Shown: piece by piece, positions 23,641-37,325 of the stretch
How positions within the stretch are numbered: position 1 is the first letter of the stretch
Layout: the number at the start of each line of letters is the position of its first letter
Assembly (NCBI GenBank): GCA_930367205.1
Contig: OV884015.1
Coordinates: forward strand, 32,355,288-32,419,287
Source: Acanthosoma haemorrhoidale
Taxonomy: Eukaryota; Arthropoda; Insecta; Hemiptera; Acanthosomatidae
Length of the DNA stretch: 64,000 bases
Direction: 5' to 3'
Notes under the pieces: generated by a model
Told to the model about the DNA's origin: nothing
What the model saw: only the letters and a program-made list of their open reading frames with translations
Database searches by the model: none
Translations under genes and position numbers: made by a program

Positions 23641-24406
23641 TGTCGTCCTTACACCATTTAAATCATTAAATAATAATGATAATCCGAGGTGTTGTTTAAT
23701 ATATCTTCTGAGATTCCGATATATTACCTACATAAATATTCAATAATATCTTTATATGATTTATATATAGTGCATAAAATGATAGTTAAGAGGAAATAGT
23801 GAGCTAAGAGTCCGAATACATAATTATGCAGTCCCTCTCGAGAGAACTGCCGGTGAAGTAAAGCATGAACATTTAATGAGCTCAGAACCAAGAGTACAAG
23901 ACTCTTCACTAAAGCAGGGAGGAGCAGAGATATCATTAGGTCCTAGGTTATCATCGGGCACAAAGTGAAGGACGAGGCTCTACTTTTAAAGTAAGTGTTT
24001 CGTGTCTGTATGTGTGTTATTTGATACTATTTATAATCCACGGCTTCGCTCCTATAGAAATCTTAATCCAATGAAACTATTTTCATCGCATCCATCTTTA
24101 AGTCTAAATTCACTACCTTACCATTAAAAGCGTTAGCCTCAAGATACATAGCCTAAGTGTAAATGGACTGATACAGACAAAAAAACGTTCCTTACCTGCA
24201 GTTCCCCGTGTGTTCATTTATCCCCATATTCTGTTATTCACTAACTAACCGTAACGTGAAATCTTTTAAGAATTCAATAAAGTAATTATTTAGCTCAAAA
24301 CTGGATTGTAAACAACGTTTTTAGTTTCAGCTCCAGTAGCAAGAATAAGTAAATTATAAATTGGGAGAGCAACATAAAGTTGTTCGTTGAAGAAATACGA
24401 CGATCT
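23641..24406. other. Left flank of the satellite array, no gene recognised
   Basis: AT-rich sequence up to the first satellite monomer; nothing named. Confidence 0.35.
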
Positions 24407-27400
24407 CAAATCCACTGTGTACATTCTATTCGAGTGAACTCAGGTCTCTTAGTCGGGACACACCCGGCAAACTCAAATCCACTGTGTACATTCTATTCGA
24501 GTGAACTCAGGTCTCTTAGTCGGGACACACCCGGCAAACTCAAATCCACTGTGTACATTCTATTCGAGTGAACTCAGGTCTCTTAGTCGGGACACACCCG
24601 GCAAACTCAAATCCACTGTGTACATTCTATTCGAGTGAACTCAGGTCTCTTAGTCGGGACACACCCGGCAAACTCAAATCCACTGTGTACATTCTATTCG
24701 AGTGAACTCAGGTCTCTTAGTCGGGACACACCCGGCAAACTCAAATCCACTGTGTACATTCTATTCGAGTGAACTCAGGTCTCTTAGTCGGGACACACCC
24801 GGCAAACTCAAATCCACTGTGTACATTCTAGTCGAGTGAACTCAGGTCTCTTAGTCGGGACACACCCGGCAAACTCAAATCCACTGTGTACATTCTATTC
24901 GAGTGAACTCAGGTCTCTTAGTCGGGACACACCCGGCAAACTCAAATCCACTGTGTACATTCTATTCGAGTGAACTCAGGTCTCTTAGTCGGGACACACC
25001 CGGCAAACTCAAATCCACTGTGTACATTCTATTCGAGTGAACTCAGGTCTCTTAGTCGGGACACACCCGGCAAACTCAAATCCACTGTGTACATTCTATT
25101 CGAGTGAACTCAGGTCTCTTAGTCGGGACACACCCGGCAAACTCAATTCCACTGTGTACATTCTAGTCGAGTGAACTCAGGTCTCTTAGTCGGGACACAC
25201 CCGGCAAACTCAAATCCACTGTGTACATTCTATTCGAGTGAACTCAGGTCTCTTAGTCGGGACACACCCGGCAAACTCAATTCCATTGTGTACATTCTAG
25301 TCGAGTGAACTCAGGTCTCTTAGTCGGGACACACCCGGCAAACTCAATTCCACTGTGTACATTCTAGTCGAGTGAACTCAGGTCTCTTAGTCGGGACACA
25401 CCCGGCAAACTCAAATCCACTGTGTACATTCTAGTCGAGTGAACTCAGGTCTCTTAGTCGGGACACCCCCGGCAAACTCAAATCCACTGTGTACATTCTA
25501 TTCGAGTGAACTCAGGTCTCTTAGTCGGGACACACCCGGCAAACTCAATTCCACTGTGTACATTCTAGTCGAGTGAACTCAGGTCTCTTAGTCGGGACAC
25601 ACCCGGCAAACTCAAATCCACTGTGTACATTCTAGTCGAGTGAACTCAGGTCTCTTAGTCGGGACACACCCGGCAAACTCAAATCCACTGTGTACATTCT
25701 ATTCGAGTGAACTCAGGTCTCTTAGTCGGGACACACCCGGCAAACTCAAATCCACTGTGTACATTCTAGTCGAGTGAACTCAGGTCTCTTAGTCGGGACA
25801 CACCCGGCAAACTCAAATCCACTGTGTACATTCTATTCGAGTGAACTCAGGTCTCTTAGTCGGGACACACCCGGCAAACTCAAATCCACTGTGTACATTC
25901 TATTCGAGTGAACTCAGGTCTCTTAATCGGGACACACCCGGCAAACTCAAATCCACTGTGTACATTCTATTCGAGTGAACTCAGGTCTCTTAGTCGGGAC
26001 ACACCCGGCAAACTCAAATCCACTGTGTACATTCTATTCGAGTGAACTCAGGTCTCTTAGTCGGGACACACCCGGCAAACTCAAATCCACTGTGTACATT
26101 CTATTCGAGTGAACTCAGGTCTCTTAGTCGGGACACACCCGGCAAACTCAAATCCACTGTGTACATTCTATTCGAGTGAACTCAGGTCTCTTAGTCGGGA
26201 CACACCCGGCAAACTCAAATCCACTGTGTACATTCTATTCGAGTGAACTCAGGTCTCTTAGTCGGGACACACCCGGCAAACTCAAATCCACTGTGTACAT
26301 TCTAGTCGAGTGAACTCAGGTCTCTTAGTCGGGACACACCCGGCAAACTCAAATCCACTGTGTACATTCTATTCGAGTGAACTCAGGTCTCTTAGTCGGG
26401 ACACACCCGGCAAACTCAAATCCACTGTGTACATTCTAGTCGAGTGAACTCAGGTCTCTTAGTCGGGACACACCCGGCAAACTCAAATCCACTGTGTACA
26501 TTCTAGTCGAGTGAACTCAGGTCTCTTAGTCGGGACACACCCGGCAAACTCAAATCCACTGTGTACATTCTATTCGAGTGAACTCAGGTCTCTTAGTCGG
26601 GACACACCCGGCAAACTCAAATCCACTGTGTACATTCTAGTCGAGTGAACTCAGGTCTCTTAGTCGGGACACACCCGGCAAACTCAAATCCACTGTGTAC
26701 ATTCTATTCGAGTGAACTCAGGTCTCTTAGTCGGGACACACCCGGCAAACTCAAATCCACTGTGTACATTCTAGTCGAGTGAACTCAGGTCTCTTAGTCG
26801 GGACACACCCGGCAAACTCAAATCCACTGTGTACATTCTAGTCGAGTGAACTCAGGTCTCTTAATCGGGACACACCCGGCAAACTCAAATCCACTGTGTA
26901 CATTCTAGTCGAGTGAACTCAGGTCTCTTAATCGGGACACACCCGGCAAACTCAAATCCACTGTGTACATTCTAGTCGAGTGAACTCAGGTCTCTTAGTC
27001 GGGACACACCCGGCAAACTCAAATCCACTGTGTACATTCTAGTCGAGTGAACTCAGGTCTCTTAGTCGGGACACACCCGGCAAACTCAAATCCACTGTGT
27101 ACATTCTATTCGAGTGAACTCAGGTCTCTTAGTCGGGACACACCCGGCAAACTCAAATCCACTGTGTACATTCTAGTCGAGTGAACTCAGGTCTCTTAGT
27201 CGGGACACACCCGGCAAACTCAAATCCACTGTGTACATTCTAGTCGAGTGAACTCAGGTCTCTTAATCGGGACACACCCGGCAAACTCAAATCCACTGTG
27301 TACATTCTAGTCGAGTGAACTCAGGTCTCTTAATCGGGACACACCCGGCAAACTCAAATCCACTGTGTACATTCTAGTCGAGTGAACTCAGGTCTCTTAA

Positions 27401-30400
27401 TCGGGACACACCCGGCAAACTCAAATCCACTGTGTACATTCTAGTCGAGTGAACTCAGGTCTCTTAGTCGGGACACACCCGGCAAACTCAAATCCACTGT
27501 GTACATTCTAGTCGAGTGAACTCAGGTCTCTTAGTCGGGACACACCCGGCAAACTCAAATCCACTGTGTACATTCTAGTCGAGTGAACTCAGGTCTCTTA
27601 GTCGGGACACACCCGGCAAACTCAAATCCACTGTGTACATTCTATTCGAGTGAACTCAGGTCTCTTAGTCGGGACACACCCGGCAAACTCAAATCCACTG
27701 TGTACATTCTAGTCGAGTGAACTCAGGTCTCTTAGTCGGGACACACCCGGCAAACTCAAATCCACTGTGTACATTCTAGTCGAGTGAACTCAGGTCTCTT
27801 AATCGGGACACACCCGGCAAACTCAAATCCACTGTGTACATTCTAGTCGAGTGAACTCAGGTCTCTTAATCGGGACACACCCGGCAAACTCAAATCCACT
27901 GTGTACATTCTAGTCGAGTGAACTCAGGTCTCTTAGTCGGGACACACCCGGCAAACTCAAATCCACTGTGTACATTCTAGTCGAGTGAACTCAGGTCTCT
28001 TAGTCGGGACACACCCGGCAAACTCAAATCCACTGTGTACATTCTATTCGAGTGAACTCAGGTCTCTTAGTCGGGACACACCCGGCAAACTCAAATCCAC
28101 TGTGTACATTCTATTCGAGTGAACTCAGGTCTCTTAGTCGGGACACACCCGGCAAACTCAAATCCACTGTGTACATTCTAGTCGAGTGAACTCAGGTCTC
28201 TTAATCGGGACACACCCGGCAAACTCAAATCCACTGTGTACATTCTAGTCGAGTGAACTCAGGTATCTTAATCGGGACACACCCGGCAAACTCAAATCCA
28301 CTGTGTACATTCTAGTCGAGTGAACTCAGGTCTCTTAATCGGGACACACCCGGCAAACTCAAATCCACTGTGTACATTCTAGTCGAGTGAACTCAGGTCT
28401 CTTAGTCGGGACACACCCGGCAAACTCAAATCCACTGTGTACATTCTAGTCGAGTGAACTCAGGTCTCTTAGTCGGGACACACCCGGCAAACTCAAATCC
28501 ACTGTGTACATTCTAGTCGAGTGAACTCAGGTCTCTTAGTCGGGACACACCCGGCAAACTCAAATCCACTGTGTACATTCTATTCGAGTGAACTCAGGTC
28601 TCTTAGTCGGGACACACCCGGCAAACTCAAATCCACTGTGTACATTCTAGTCGAGTGAACTCAGGTCTCTTAGTCGGGACACACCCGGCAAACTCAAATC
28701 CACTGTGTACATTCTAGTCGAGTGAACTCAGGTCTCTTAATCGGGACACACCCGGCAAACTCAAATCCACTGTGTACATTCTAGTCGAGTGAACTCAGGT
28801 CTCTTAATCGGGACACACCCGGCAAACTCAAATCCACTGTGTACATTCTAGTCGAGTGAACTCAGGTCTCTTAGTCGGGACACACCCGGCAAACTCAAAT
28901 CCACTGTGTACATTCTAGTCGAGTGAACTCAGGTCTCTTAGTAGGGACACACCCGTCAAACTCAAATCCACTGTGTACATTCTAGTCGAGTGTACTCAGG
29001 TCTCTTAGTCGGGACACACCCGGCAAACTCAAATCCACTGTGTACATTCTATTCGAGTGAACTCAGGTCTCTTAGTCGGGACACACCCGGCAAACTCAAA
29101 TCCACTGTGTACATTCTAGTCGAGTGAACTCAGGTCTCTTAGTCGGGACACACCCGGCAAACTCAAATCCACTGTGTACATTCTAGTCGAGTGAACTCAG
29201 GTCTCTTAATCGGGACACACCCGGCAAACTCAAATCCACTGTGTACATTCTAGTCGAGTGAACTCAGGTCTCTTAATCGGGACACACCCGGCAAACTCAA
29301 ATCCACTGTGTACATTCTATTCGAGTGAACTCAGGTCTCTTAGTCGGGACACACCCGGCAAACTCAAATCCACTGTGTACATTCTATTCGAGTGAACTCA
29401 GGTCTCTTAATCGGGACACACCCGGCAAACTCAAATCCACTGTGTACATTCTAGTCGAGTGAACTCAGGTCTCTTAGTCGGGACACACCCGGCAAACTCA
29501 AATCCACTGTGTACATTCTAGTCGAGTGAACTCAGGTCTCTTAGTCGGGACACACCCGGCAAACTCAAATCCACTGTGTACATTCTAGTCGAGTGAACTC
29601 AGGTCTCTTAGTCGGGACACACCCGGCAAACTCAAATCCACTGTGTACATTCTATTCGAGTGAACTCAGGTCTCTTAGTCGGGACACACCCGGCAAACTC
29701 AAATCCACTGTGTACATTCTATTCGAGTGAACTCAGGTCTCTTAGTCGGGACACACCCGGCAAACTCAAATCCACTGTGTACATTCTATTCGAGTGAACT
29801 CAGGTCTCTTAGTCGGGACACACCCGGCAAACTCAAATCCACTGTGTACATTCTATTCGAGTGAACTCAGGTCTCTTAGTCGGGACACACCCGGCAAACT
29901 CAAATCCACTGTGTACATTCTAGTCGAGTGAACTCAGGTCTCTTAGTCGGGACACACCCGGCAAACTCAAATCCACTGTGTACATTCTATTCGAGTGAAC
30001 TCAGGTCTCTTAGTCGGGACACACCCGGCAAACTCAAATCCACTGTGTACATTCTATTCGAGTGAACTCAGGTCTCTTAGTCGGGACACACCCGGCAAAC
30101 TCAAATCCACTGTGTACATTCTAGTCGAGTGAACTCAGGTCTCTTAGTCGGGACACACCCGGCAAACTCAAATCCACTGTGTACATTCTATTCGAGTGAA
30201 CTCAGGTCTCTTAATCGGGACACACCCGGCAAACTCAAATCCACTGTGTACATTCTAGTCGAGTGAACTCAGGTCTCTTAATCGGGACACACCCGGCAAA
30301 CTCAAATCCACTGTGTACATTCTAGTCGAGTGAACTCAGGTCTCTTAATCGGGACACACCCGGCAAACTCAAATCCACTGTGTACATTCTAGTCGAGTGA

Positions 30401-33400
30401 ACTCAGGACTCTTAGTCGTGACACACCCGGCAAACTCAAATCCACTGTGTACATTCTAGTCGAGTGAACTCAGGTCTCTTAGTCGGGACACACCCGGCAA
30501 ACTCAAATCCACTGTGTACATTCTATTCGAGTGAACTCAGGTCTCTTAGTCGGGACACACCCGGCAAACTCAAATCCACTGTGTACATTCTATTCGAGTG
30601 AACTCAGGTCTCTTAGTCGGGACACACCCGGCAAACTCAAATCCACTGTGTACATTCTAGTCGAGTGAACTCAGGTCTCTTAATCGGGACACACCCGGCA
30701 AACTCAAATCCACTGTGTACATTCTATTCGAGTGAACTCAGGTCTCTTAATCGGGACACACCCGGCAAACTCAAATCCACTGTGTACATTCTAGTCGAGT
30801 GAACTCAGGTCTCTTAGTCGGGACACACCCGGCAAACTCAAATCCACTGTGTACATTCTAGTCGAGTGAACTCAGGTCTCTTAGTCGGGACACACCCGGC
30901 AAACTCAAATCCACTGTGTACATTCTAGTCGAGTGAACTCAGGTCTCTTAATCGGGACACACCCGGCAAACTCAAATCCACTGTGTACATTCTAGTCGAG
31001 TGAACTCAGGTCTCTTAGTCGGGACACACCCGGCAAACTCAAATCCACTGTGTACATTCTAGTCGAGTGAACTCAGGTCTCTTAATCGGGACACACCCGG
31101 CAAACTCAAATCCACTGTGTACATTCTAGTCGAGTGAACTCAGGTCTCTTAGTCGGGACACACCCGGCAAACTCAAATCCACTGTGTACATTCTAGTCGA
31201 GTGAACTCAGGTCTCTTAGTCGGGACACACCCGGCAAACTCAAATCCACTGTGTACATTCTATTCGAGTGAACTCAGGTCTCTTAGTCGGGACACACCCG
31301 GCAAACTCAAATCCACTGTGTACATTCTATTCGAGTGAACTCAGGTCTCTTAGTCGGGACACACCCGGCAAACTCAAATCCACTGTGTACATTCTATTCG
31401 AGTGAACTCAGGTCTCTTAGTCGGGACACACCCGGCAAACTCAAATCCACTGTGTACATTCTAGTCGAGTGAACTCAGGTCTCTTAGTCGGGACACACCC
31501 GGCAAACTCAAATCCACTGTGTACATTCTAGTCGAGTGAACTCAGGTCTCTTAGTCGGGACACACCCGGCAAACTCAAATCCACTGTGTACATTCTAGTC
31601 GAGTGAACTCAGGTCTCTTAGTCGGGACACACCCGGCAAACTCAAATCCACTGTGTACATTCTAGTCGAGTGAACTCAGGTCTCTTAGTCGGGACACACC
31701 CGGCAAACTCAAATCCACTGTGTACATTCTAGTCGAGTGAACTCAGGTCTCTTAGTCGGGACACACCCGGCAAACTCAAATCCACTGTGTACATTCTATT
31801 CGAGTGAACTCAGGTCTCTTAATCGGGACACACCCGGCAAACTCAAATCCACTGTGTACATTCTAGTCGAGTGAACTCAGGTCTCTTAATCGGGACACAC
31901 CCGGCAAACTCAAATCCACTGTGTACATTCTAGTCGAGTGAACTCAGGTCTCTTAATCGGGACACACCCGGCAAACTCAAATCCACCGTGTACATTCTAG
32001 TCGAGTGAACTCAGGTCTCTTAGTCGGGACACACCCGGCAAACTCAAATCCACTGTGTACATTCTAGTCGAGTGAACTCAGGTCTCTTAGTCGGGACACA
32101 CCCGGCAAACTCAAATCCACTGTGTACATTCTATTCGAGTGAACTCAGGTCTCTTAGTCGGGACACACCCGGCAAACTCAAATCCACTGTGTACATTCTA
32201 GTCGAGTGAACTCAGGTCTCTTAGTCGGGACACACCCGGCAAACTCAAATCCACTGTGTACATTCTAGTCGAGTGAACTCAGGTCTCTTAATCGGGACAC
32301 ACCCGGCAAACTCAAATCCACTGTGTACATTCTAGTCGAGTGAACTCAGGTCTCTTAATCGGGACACACCCGGCAAACTCAAATCCACTGTGTACATTCT
32401 AGTCGAGTGAACTCAGGTCTCTTAGTCGGGACACACCCGGCAAACTCAAATCCACTGTGTACATTCTAGTCGAGTGAACTCAGGTCTCTTAGTCGGGACA
32501 CACCCGGCAAACTCAAATCCACTGTGTACATTCTAGTCGAGTGTACTCAGGTCTCTTAGTCGGGACACACCCGGCAAACTCAAATCCACTGTGTACATTC
32601 TATTCGAGTGAACTCAGGTCTCTTAGTCGGGACACACCCGGCAAACTCAAATCCACTGTGTACATTCTAGTCGAGTGAACTCAGGTCTCTTAGTCGGGAC
32701 ACACCCGGCAAACTCAAATCCACTGTGTACATTCTAGTCGAGTGAACTCAGGTCTCTTAATCGGGACACACCCGGCAAACTCAAATCCACTGTGTATATT
32801 CTAGTCGAGTGAACTCAGGTCTCTTAATCGGGACACACCCGGCAAACTCAAATCCACTGTGTACATTCTATTCGAGTGAACTCAGGTCTCTTAGTCGGGA
32901 CACACCCGGCAAACTCAAATCCACTGTGTACATTCTATTCGAGTGAACTCAGGTCTCTTAATCGGGACACACCCGGCAAACTCAAATCCACTGTGTACAT
33001 TCTATTCGAGTGAACTCAGGTCTCTTAGTCGGGACACACCCGGCAAACTCAAATCCACTGTGTACATTCTATTCGAGTGAACTCAGGTCTCTTAGTCGGG
33101 ACACACCCGGCAAACTCAAATCCACTGTGTACATTCTAGTCGAGTGAACTCAGGTCTCTTAGTCGGGACACACCCGGCAAACTCAAATCCACTGTGTACA
33201 TTCTAGTCGAGTGAACTCAGGTCTCTTAGTCGGGACACACCCGGCAAACTCAAATCCACTGTGTACATTCTATTCGAGTGAACTCAGGTCTCTTAGTCGG
33301 GACACACCCGGCAAACTCAAATCCACTGTGTACATTCTATTCGAGTGAACTCAGGTCTCTTAGTCGGGACACACCCGGCAAACTCAAATCCACTGTGTAC

Positions 33401-33657
33401 ATTCTATTCGAGTGAACTCAGGTCTCTTAGTCGGGACACACCCGGCAAACTCAAATCCACTGTGTACATTCTAGTCGAGTGAACTCAGGTCTCTTAGTCG
33501 GGACACACCCGGCAAACTCAAATCCACTGTGTACATTCTAGTCGAGTGAACTCAGGTCTCTTAATCGGGACACACCCGGCAAACTCAAATCCACTGTGTA
33601 CATTCTAGTCGAGTGAACTCAGGTCTCTTAATCGGGACACACCCGGCAAAGTCAAAT
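24407..33657. repeat. 67-bp satellite array, 138 monomers
   Basis: A head-to-tail array with a strict 67-base period. The marker ACATTC starts at 24421 and, 137 repeats later, at 33600 (9179 = 137 x 67), so there is no net insertion or deletion across 9.2 kb. Copies differ almost only at three sites: CTA[T/G]TCGAG, CTTA[G/A]TCGGG and CTCAA[A/T]TCC. The A>T variant is confined to about 25145-25560 near the left edge; the G>A variant is absent from the first 22 copies and common in the middle. Rare private changes include GTGTACTC at 28989 and 32540. The period is not a multiple of three, so the array is not coding. Monomers abut directly with no unique spacers. It lies wholly inside the DIP intron. 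Confidence 0.98.
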
Positions 33658-36150
33658 CAGTTTAGTGACCTCAAAACGTATGGTTTTATTAGCAATGTCA
33701 TTCATTGAGGGAATTTTATTTTTCGCTCCATCTCACCCCCTCATTCGTTGACTATTCAACACTAATATTCACTTTTTCCGATTGTTTTTATATTTCAAGT
33801 TTCTAAGCTGTTATTTAAGTTAAAGAAGTTATGGAGATCAACTGTTTTTATGTTTTATATATTTACGCGCACTGCTTGTACTTGTACAGCTTAGTAGGAG
33901 TTAATGTTGAGAGATTCCGAACATTTTTTTAGACCAACTGTTATGACGATCAGAAGGCCAACGATGGCTCTTTACTTGTCTGAAAGTAGAGCCTCCACCT
34001 TCAAGTCGGACGATCCAGTTAAATGGGATACACCGCACTCAAATCTTCCTCTAGTGTCGACCTGCTGCGGCAGAACGTGTTGAGGAAGTATACCAGTGTT
34101 AGTCCTCACATTAATATTTAATCTAGCGCTGACCCGACACGCCAGCCGCACCTCACGCAACTACCGTGCCTTAAAAAATTCCGATATTTCCTCAAAGCGT
34201 GTCCTCGTTTCACGGCTTACAAATCCTGTTTCATTCATCCGGAATGAACGTTATGGTCTTCCACTGACCAATTACCCACCATGTCTGCCCTACGTTTTGG
34301 TTCAGATATAAGATAAATGGACAATATATATAATACACGGACGATAAAAACGCGAAGTATATGAAAATAATTGCTCTATAAAAATCAATGATTTATCAAG
34401 TCACATCTGAGGCGTAGCTTTCACCACCAAGTCCGAATAAAGAGGTTTTACTTTCATTCAGGCAAGGTATAATCGTCTGTCTGTATGATTTGTGATAAAG
34501 GTCATATAAACGATCCAATCAATTTAAAATTTTAATGGCTTATCCCATAAAACTTCAAAATATGGCGATAAGTGTTCGATAACGGGCTCAATTTTCTAGC
34601 CTTAATGATATCTCATGCCCCACTTTGAAAGCAATTTAAAACTTAAAGATCGATAACGCGAAAAGCCTTTTTAGTGATTTAGTAATTTAAATGAACACTG
34701 ATGGACTGTCGTATATATTTGCATACATAATTAACGAAAGCTATGTGTCATCTATAAATTATTTATTCAATTAAATATTACCTTTGCTAGGTATATTTTA
34801 TTCTAAGCGACTGAATAAAAATGGATATACAGCTAATGCCGACTTCAAAGGACAAAGTCCGAGAATGAACCTGATTCAAATAAATTTAAATTACTGTACT
34901 CGATAGTTTGGATTTCCGAAAAATGGTGGAAGTGGAAGTTCCGAACGCAGCTAAACGGCTACGAGCTTTTAAACGGTCGATCAGACCTGTTTGATTATAT
35001 CAGACTCCATTTACATAATTTGACAAGCTTTTGTATTAGAATGATATTGCAATAACAATTAAACGGGTCTCTATCCTGACTGAGCCGGCGAATGTACGAG
35101 TATTCCCGTACGCATGTAAAGCCTGACACTAGGGATGACAGATTGCCTCAAGTGCCTTACGATCCATTGTCCCAATTCTTATACACCTTACAGATACCTA
35201 TACGCCATTTCAAAAAGCTTAATTGTGAACTGCAACAATATATTGCTGCTCACTGCTCCTCGTTTAGATAAAACCTAAAATCTTTGTTTTTCCTTCCTTT
35301 AATAGACAGTTAAATAATCATTGTAGAGGAGAGTCTTTTAACAGAAAAGATATAAAAGCTTTATTATGAAGTATAAGCAAAACACTGGCATATAAAAATA
35401 TTAAGAGTTACGTTACTACATGCTGGGTGGAATGTGTGGGAACAAGTGGGGTTTGGGGCTAAAACCTAAGGCATAAATGTATAAGAAAAGGATAGTTCTG
35501 GGAATAAAGAGTAAGGGAAATAAGGAGGTTTGCTTGATAAAAAATAACAGGAAGCATGAGTGACTTCCATGAAGTCACGAGGCAGGAATACAGTTTTCCT
35601 CAAGCCCCTTCTACTTTTAGCATTATATATAATATTAGCATTATAAAACTGACGACGGCATAAAAGGGAAAAAGCATCTTTACTATTAAAAATTACAGTA
35701 AAAAGTATAATCCTCTTTGTTTCACAAAGATTTGGGAATGTTTACTTGCCCTGGTAATGCTAGTTCTTCGATGTAGCATTTGGCATTAATAAATACGTTA
35801 CTTATCTACGTATCTTTTTCTAGTTACTTGAATTTTCATCTTAAATTAACACTTCCATTTATAACAAATTCACTAGGAATGATTTAAAATATAGTTTTAC
35901 TAAGTACGTTTTTTAGGAATTAAAAAATGTCCTTTTTATTTTTCATATTCAATTATATTACAGTTTATTAAGAAATCATCACGAAAAATGTCTTTTTAAG
36001 TAAATAATTGCTTCAAAGAAAGAATGTTTTCATATTTGGGTGAGCTAAAAAAAAACCTAAAAATATTCGCGGAATATTTTAGGTCCCTTTCCAACAAAAG
36101 AATAGTGTGAGACTGAATAAAGCAAATAAACCACCGATTGTTTGAAAAAT
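33658..36150. other. Right flank of the satellite, no gene recognised
   Basis: AT-rich. A patch at about 33960-34160 has TCCACCTTCAAGTCGG, which partly recurs at 59405-59435 (ACACCTTCAAGTCGGG), suggesting a shared old repeat. At 35345-35420 the minus strand ends AATAAAGC like other LINE 3' tails here. Confidence 0.3.
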
Positions 36151-36260
36151 AAGTATGGGGTGTGTCAGGTAAGGATGAGCAATTGTCGATTGTCAATTAC
36201 TTAATATACAGTAATTGACAATCGACAATTGCTCATCCTTACCTGACACACCCCATACTT
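36151..36260. repeat. Perfect long palindrome, 51-bp arms and 8-bp loop
   Basis: AAGTATGGGG... at 36151-36201 is the exact reverse complement of 36210-36260 (...CCCCATACTT). The arms are separated by TAATATAC. No mismatch was found over the 51 pairs. A transcript from either strand would form a 110-nt hairpin. There are no neighbouring coding sequences. It may be a recent foldback, a hairpin-RNA locus, or an artefact of assembly or amplification. Confidence 0.95.
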
Positions 36261-36589
36261 CAAAAATATTCGCATGTGTTGGCCTCTGTACCATTCAGGA
36301 CAAAGAGGTTTTATTTATATGGTAGCATTTAATTTTGTATATGCTAGTACAGTATGCGTTCCCCCCACCTAAGTGTAGTTTATGTTAACGGATATACACT
36401 GCCACACAAAATAAGTAGTGCAATTAGAAAAAATCAAATATTTGGTTCCTAATAGAATAATTTCGGCTTTCAATTATTTTTTTTATTAATACTAAACGTT
36501 TTAAATGATAAGGGGTTAAAATTAAAAAAAAAATCCAATAAATACCAAAAAAAATTATTTAAAAATATTTTTTTATTATTATAAACAAC

Positions 36590-36900
36590 ATTATTATGAT
36601 AAAATTACAATCTGCCTTATTTAATAGGCAATAAGTAATTGAGATAAATGTTCTCATTCATAAAATATTTACAAACAGCCCCAGGGGCCTCCCAAGTCCA
36701 CATGGTTGTCACCTCCCTCGCATGCGAAAGAGGAAGTGGAGTATTGGGAAGTCTCCTACGCTCCTCCGTCAGCCGCGTCACCGTATACGTGCCAGTGGAG
36801 GCTGACGAAGAGCGCGAGAGCCACATACGCTCAGGACATGGCTGGAGAAACTGGCCATTGCTAGGACTCCCACTGTCACGCATTTATTTCAGGTCATAAG
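36590..36900 (-). mobile_element. LINE family A 3' UTR, 5'-truncated
   Basis: The segment matches, in reverse, the 3' UTR after the RT stop at 51919 and its terminal ATTGCC...AGGCAGATTGTAAT sequence. Shared landmarks are CATGCGAAAGAGGAAG, GTATTGGGAAGTC, CTCCGTCAG and GACGAAGAGCGCGAGAGCC, also present at 60240-60370. Open frames over it are accidental. Confidence 0.75.
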
Positions 36901-37029
36901 GCCACTTTTAAAAATATTATACAGAAATTTCTAATTTGATTTCTTGATATTTAAAAATTTAGCAAAAGGTTTTTATTAATTTTAATTTAAAAAATGGTTT
37001 TAACAGTGTTGTTTCTATAGTGGAAGACG

Positions 37030-37325
37030 GTTAAAGCCAAGGATATGTAGCCCGTGCATTGGGTTTACCTGAACTACTGTATGGAACGCAGTTACACGTT
37101 ACCATGAGACAGGTTTGTGCAATGGAAGACCCGGATGAGGTCGCCCACGGGTGACAGAGCTAAGAGATGACCGGTTAATTGTACTATACTCGCTTCGGAA
37201 TCGGTTTTCAACTGATACTGAGATCGCTAAACTTCTTCTTAAAGCTGAGGGATTAGCAATATGTGCACAAACTGTTTGAAGAAGACTTACTGATGTGTAT
37301 TAAAACCCTCAGAGACCATCAGGGT
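37030..37325 (+). pseudogene. Tc1-like transposase fragment (DNA-binding half)
   Basis: Across two frames the sequence reads YVARALGLPE, VWNAVTRYHETGLCNGRPG, then PRVTELRDDRLIVLYSLRNR, FSTDTEIAKLLLKAEG and CAQTV-stop-RRLTDVY. This is the paired HTH with GRPR hook (GRPG-stop-GRPRVT) of Tc1/mariner-type transposases. Stops at GRPG-TGA, TVTGA and VYTAA, and a frameshift, show it is dead. No DDE region or terminal repeats were recognised. Confidence 0.75.

Noticed and set aside
24380..24571. 63-codon ORF at the left edge of the satellite
   Set aside because: It reads through satellite monomers whose period is not divisible by three; it is accidental.
24407..33657. CRISPR array
   Set aside because: The repeats abut head to tail with a constant 67-base period and no unique spacers, in a eukaryotic intron without cas genes; it is a satellite.
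36617..36899. Overlapping 83-88-codon frames on both strands
   Set aside because: They lie in the 3' UTR of LINE family A, which recurs at 51922-52225 and 60118-60430 with different frames.
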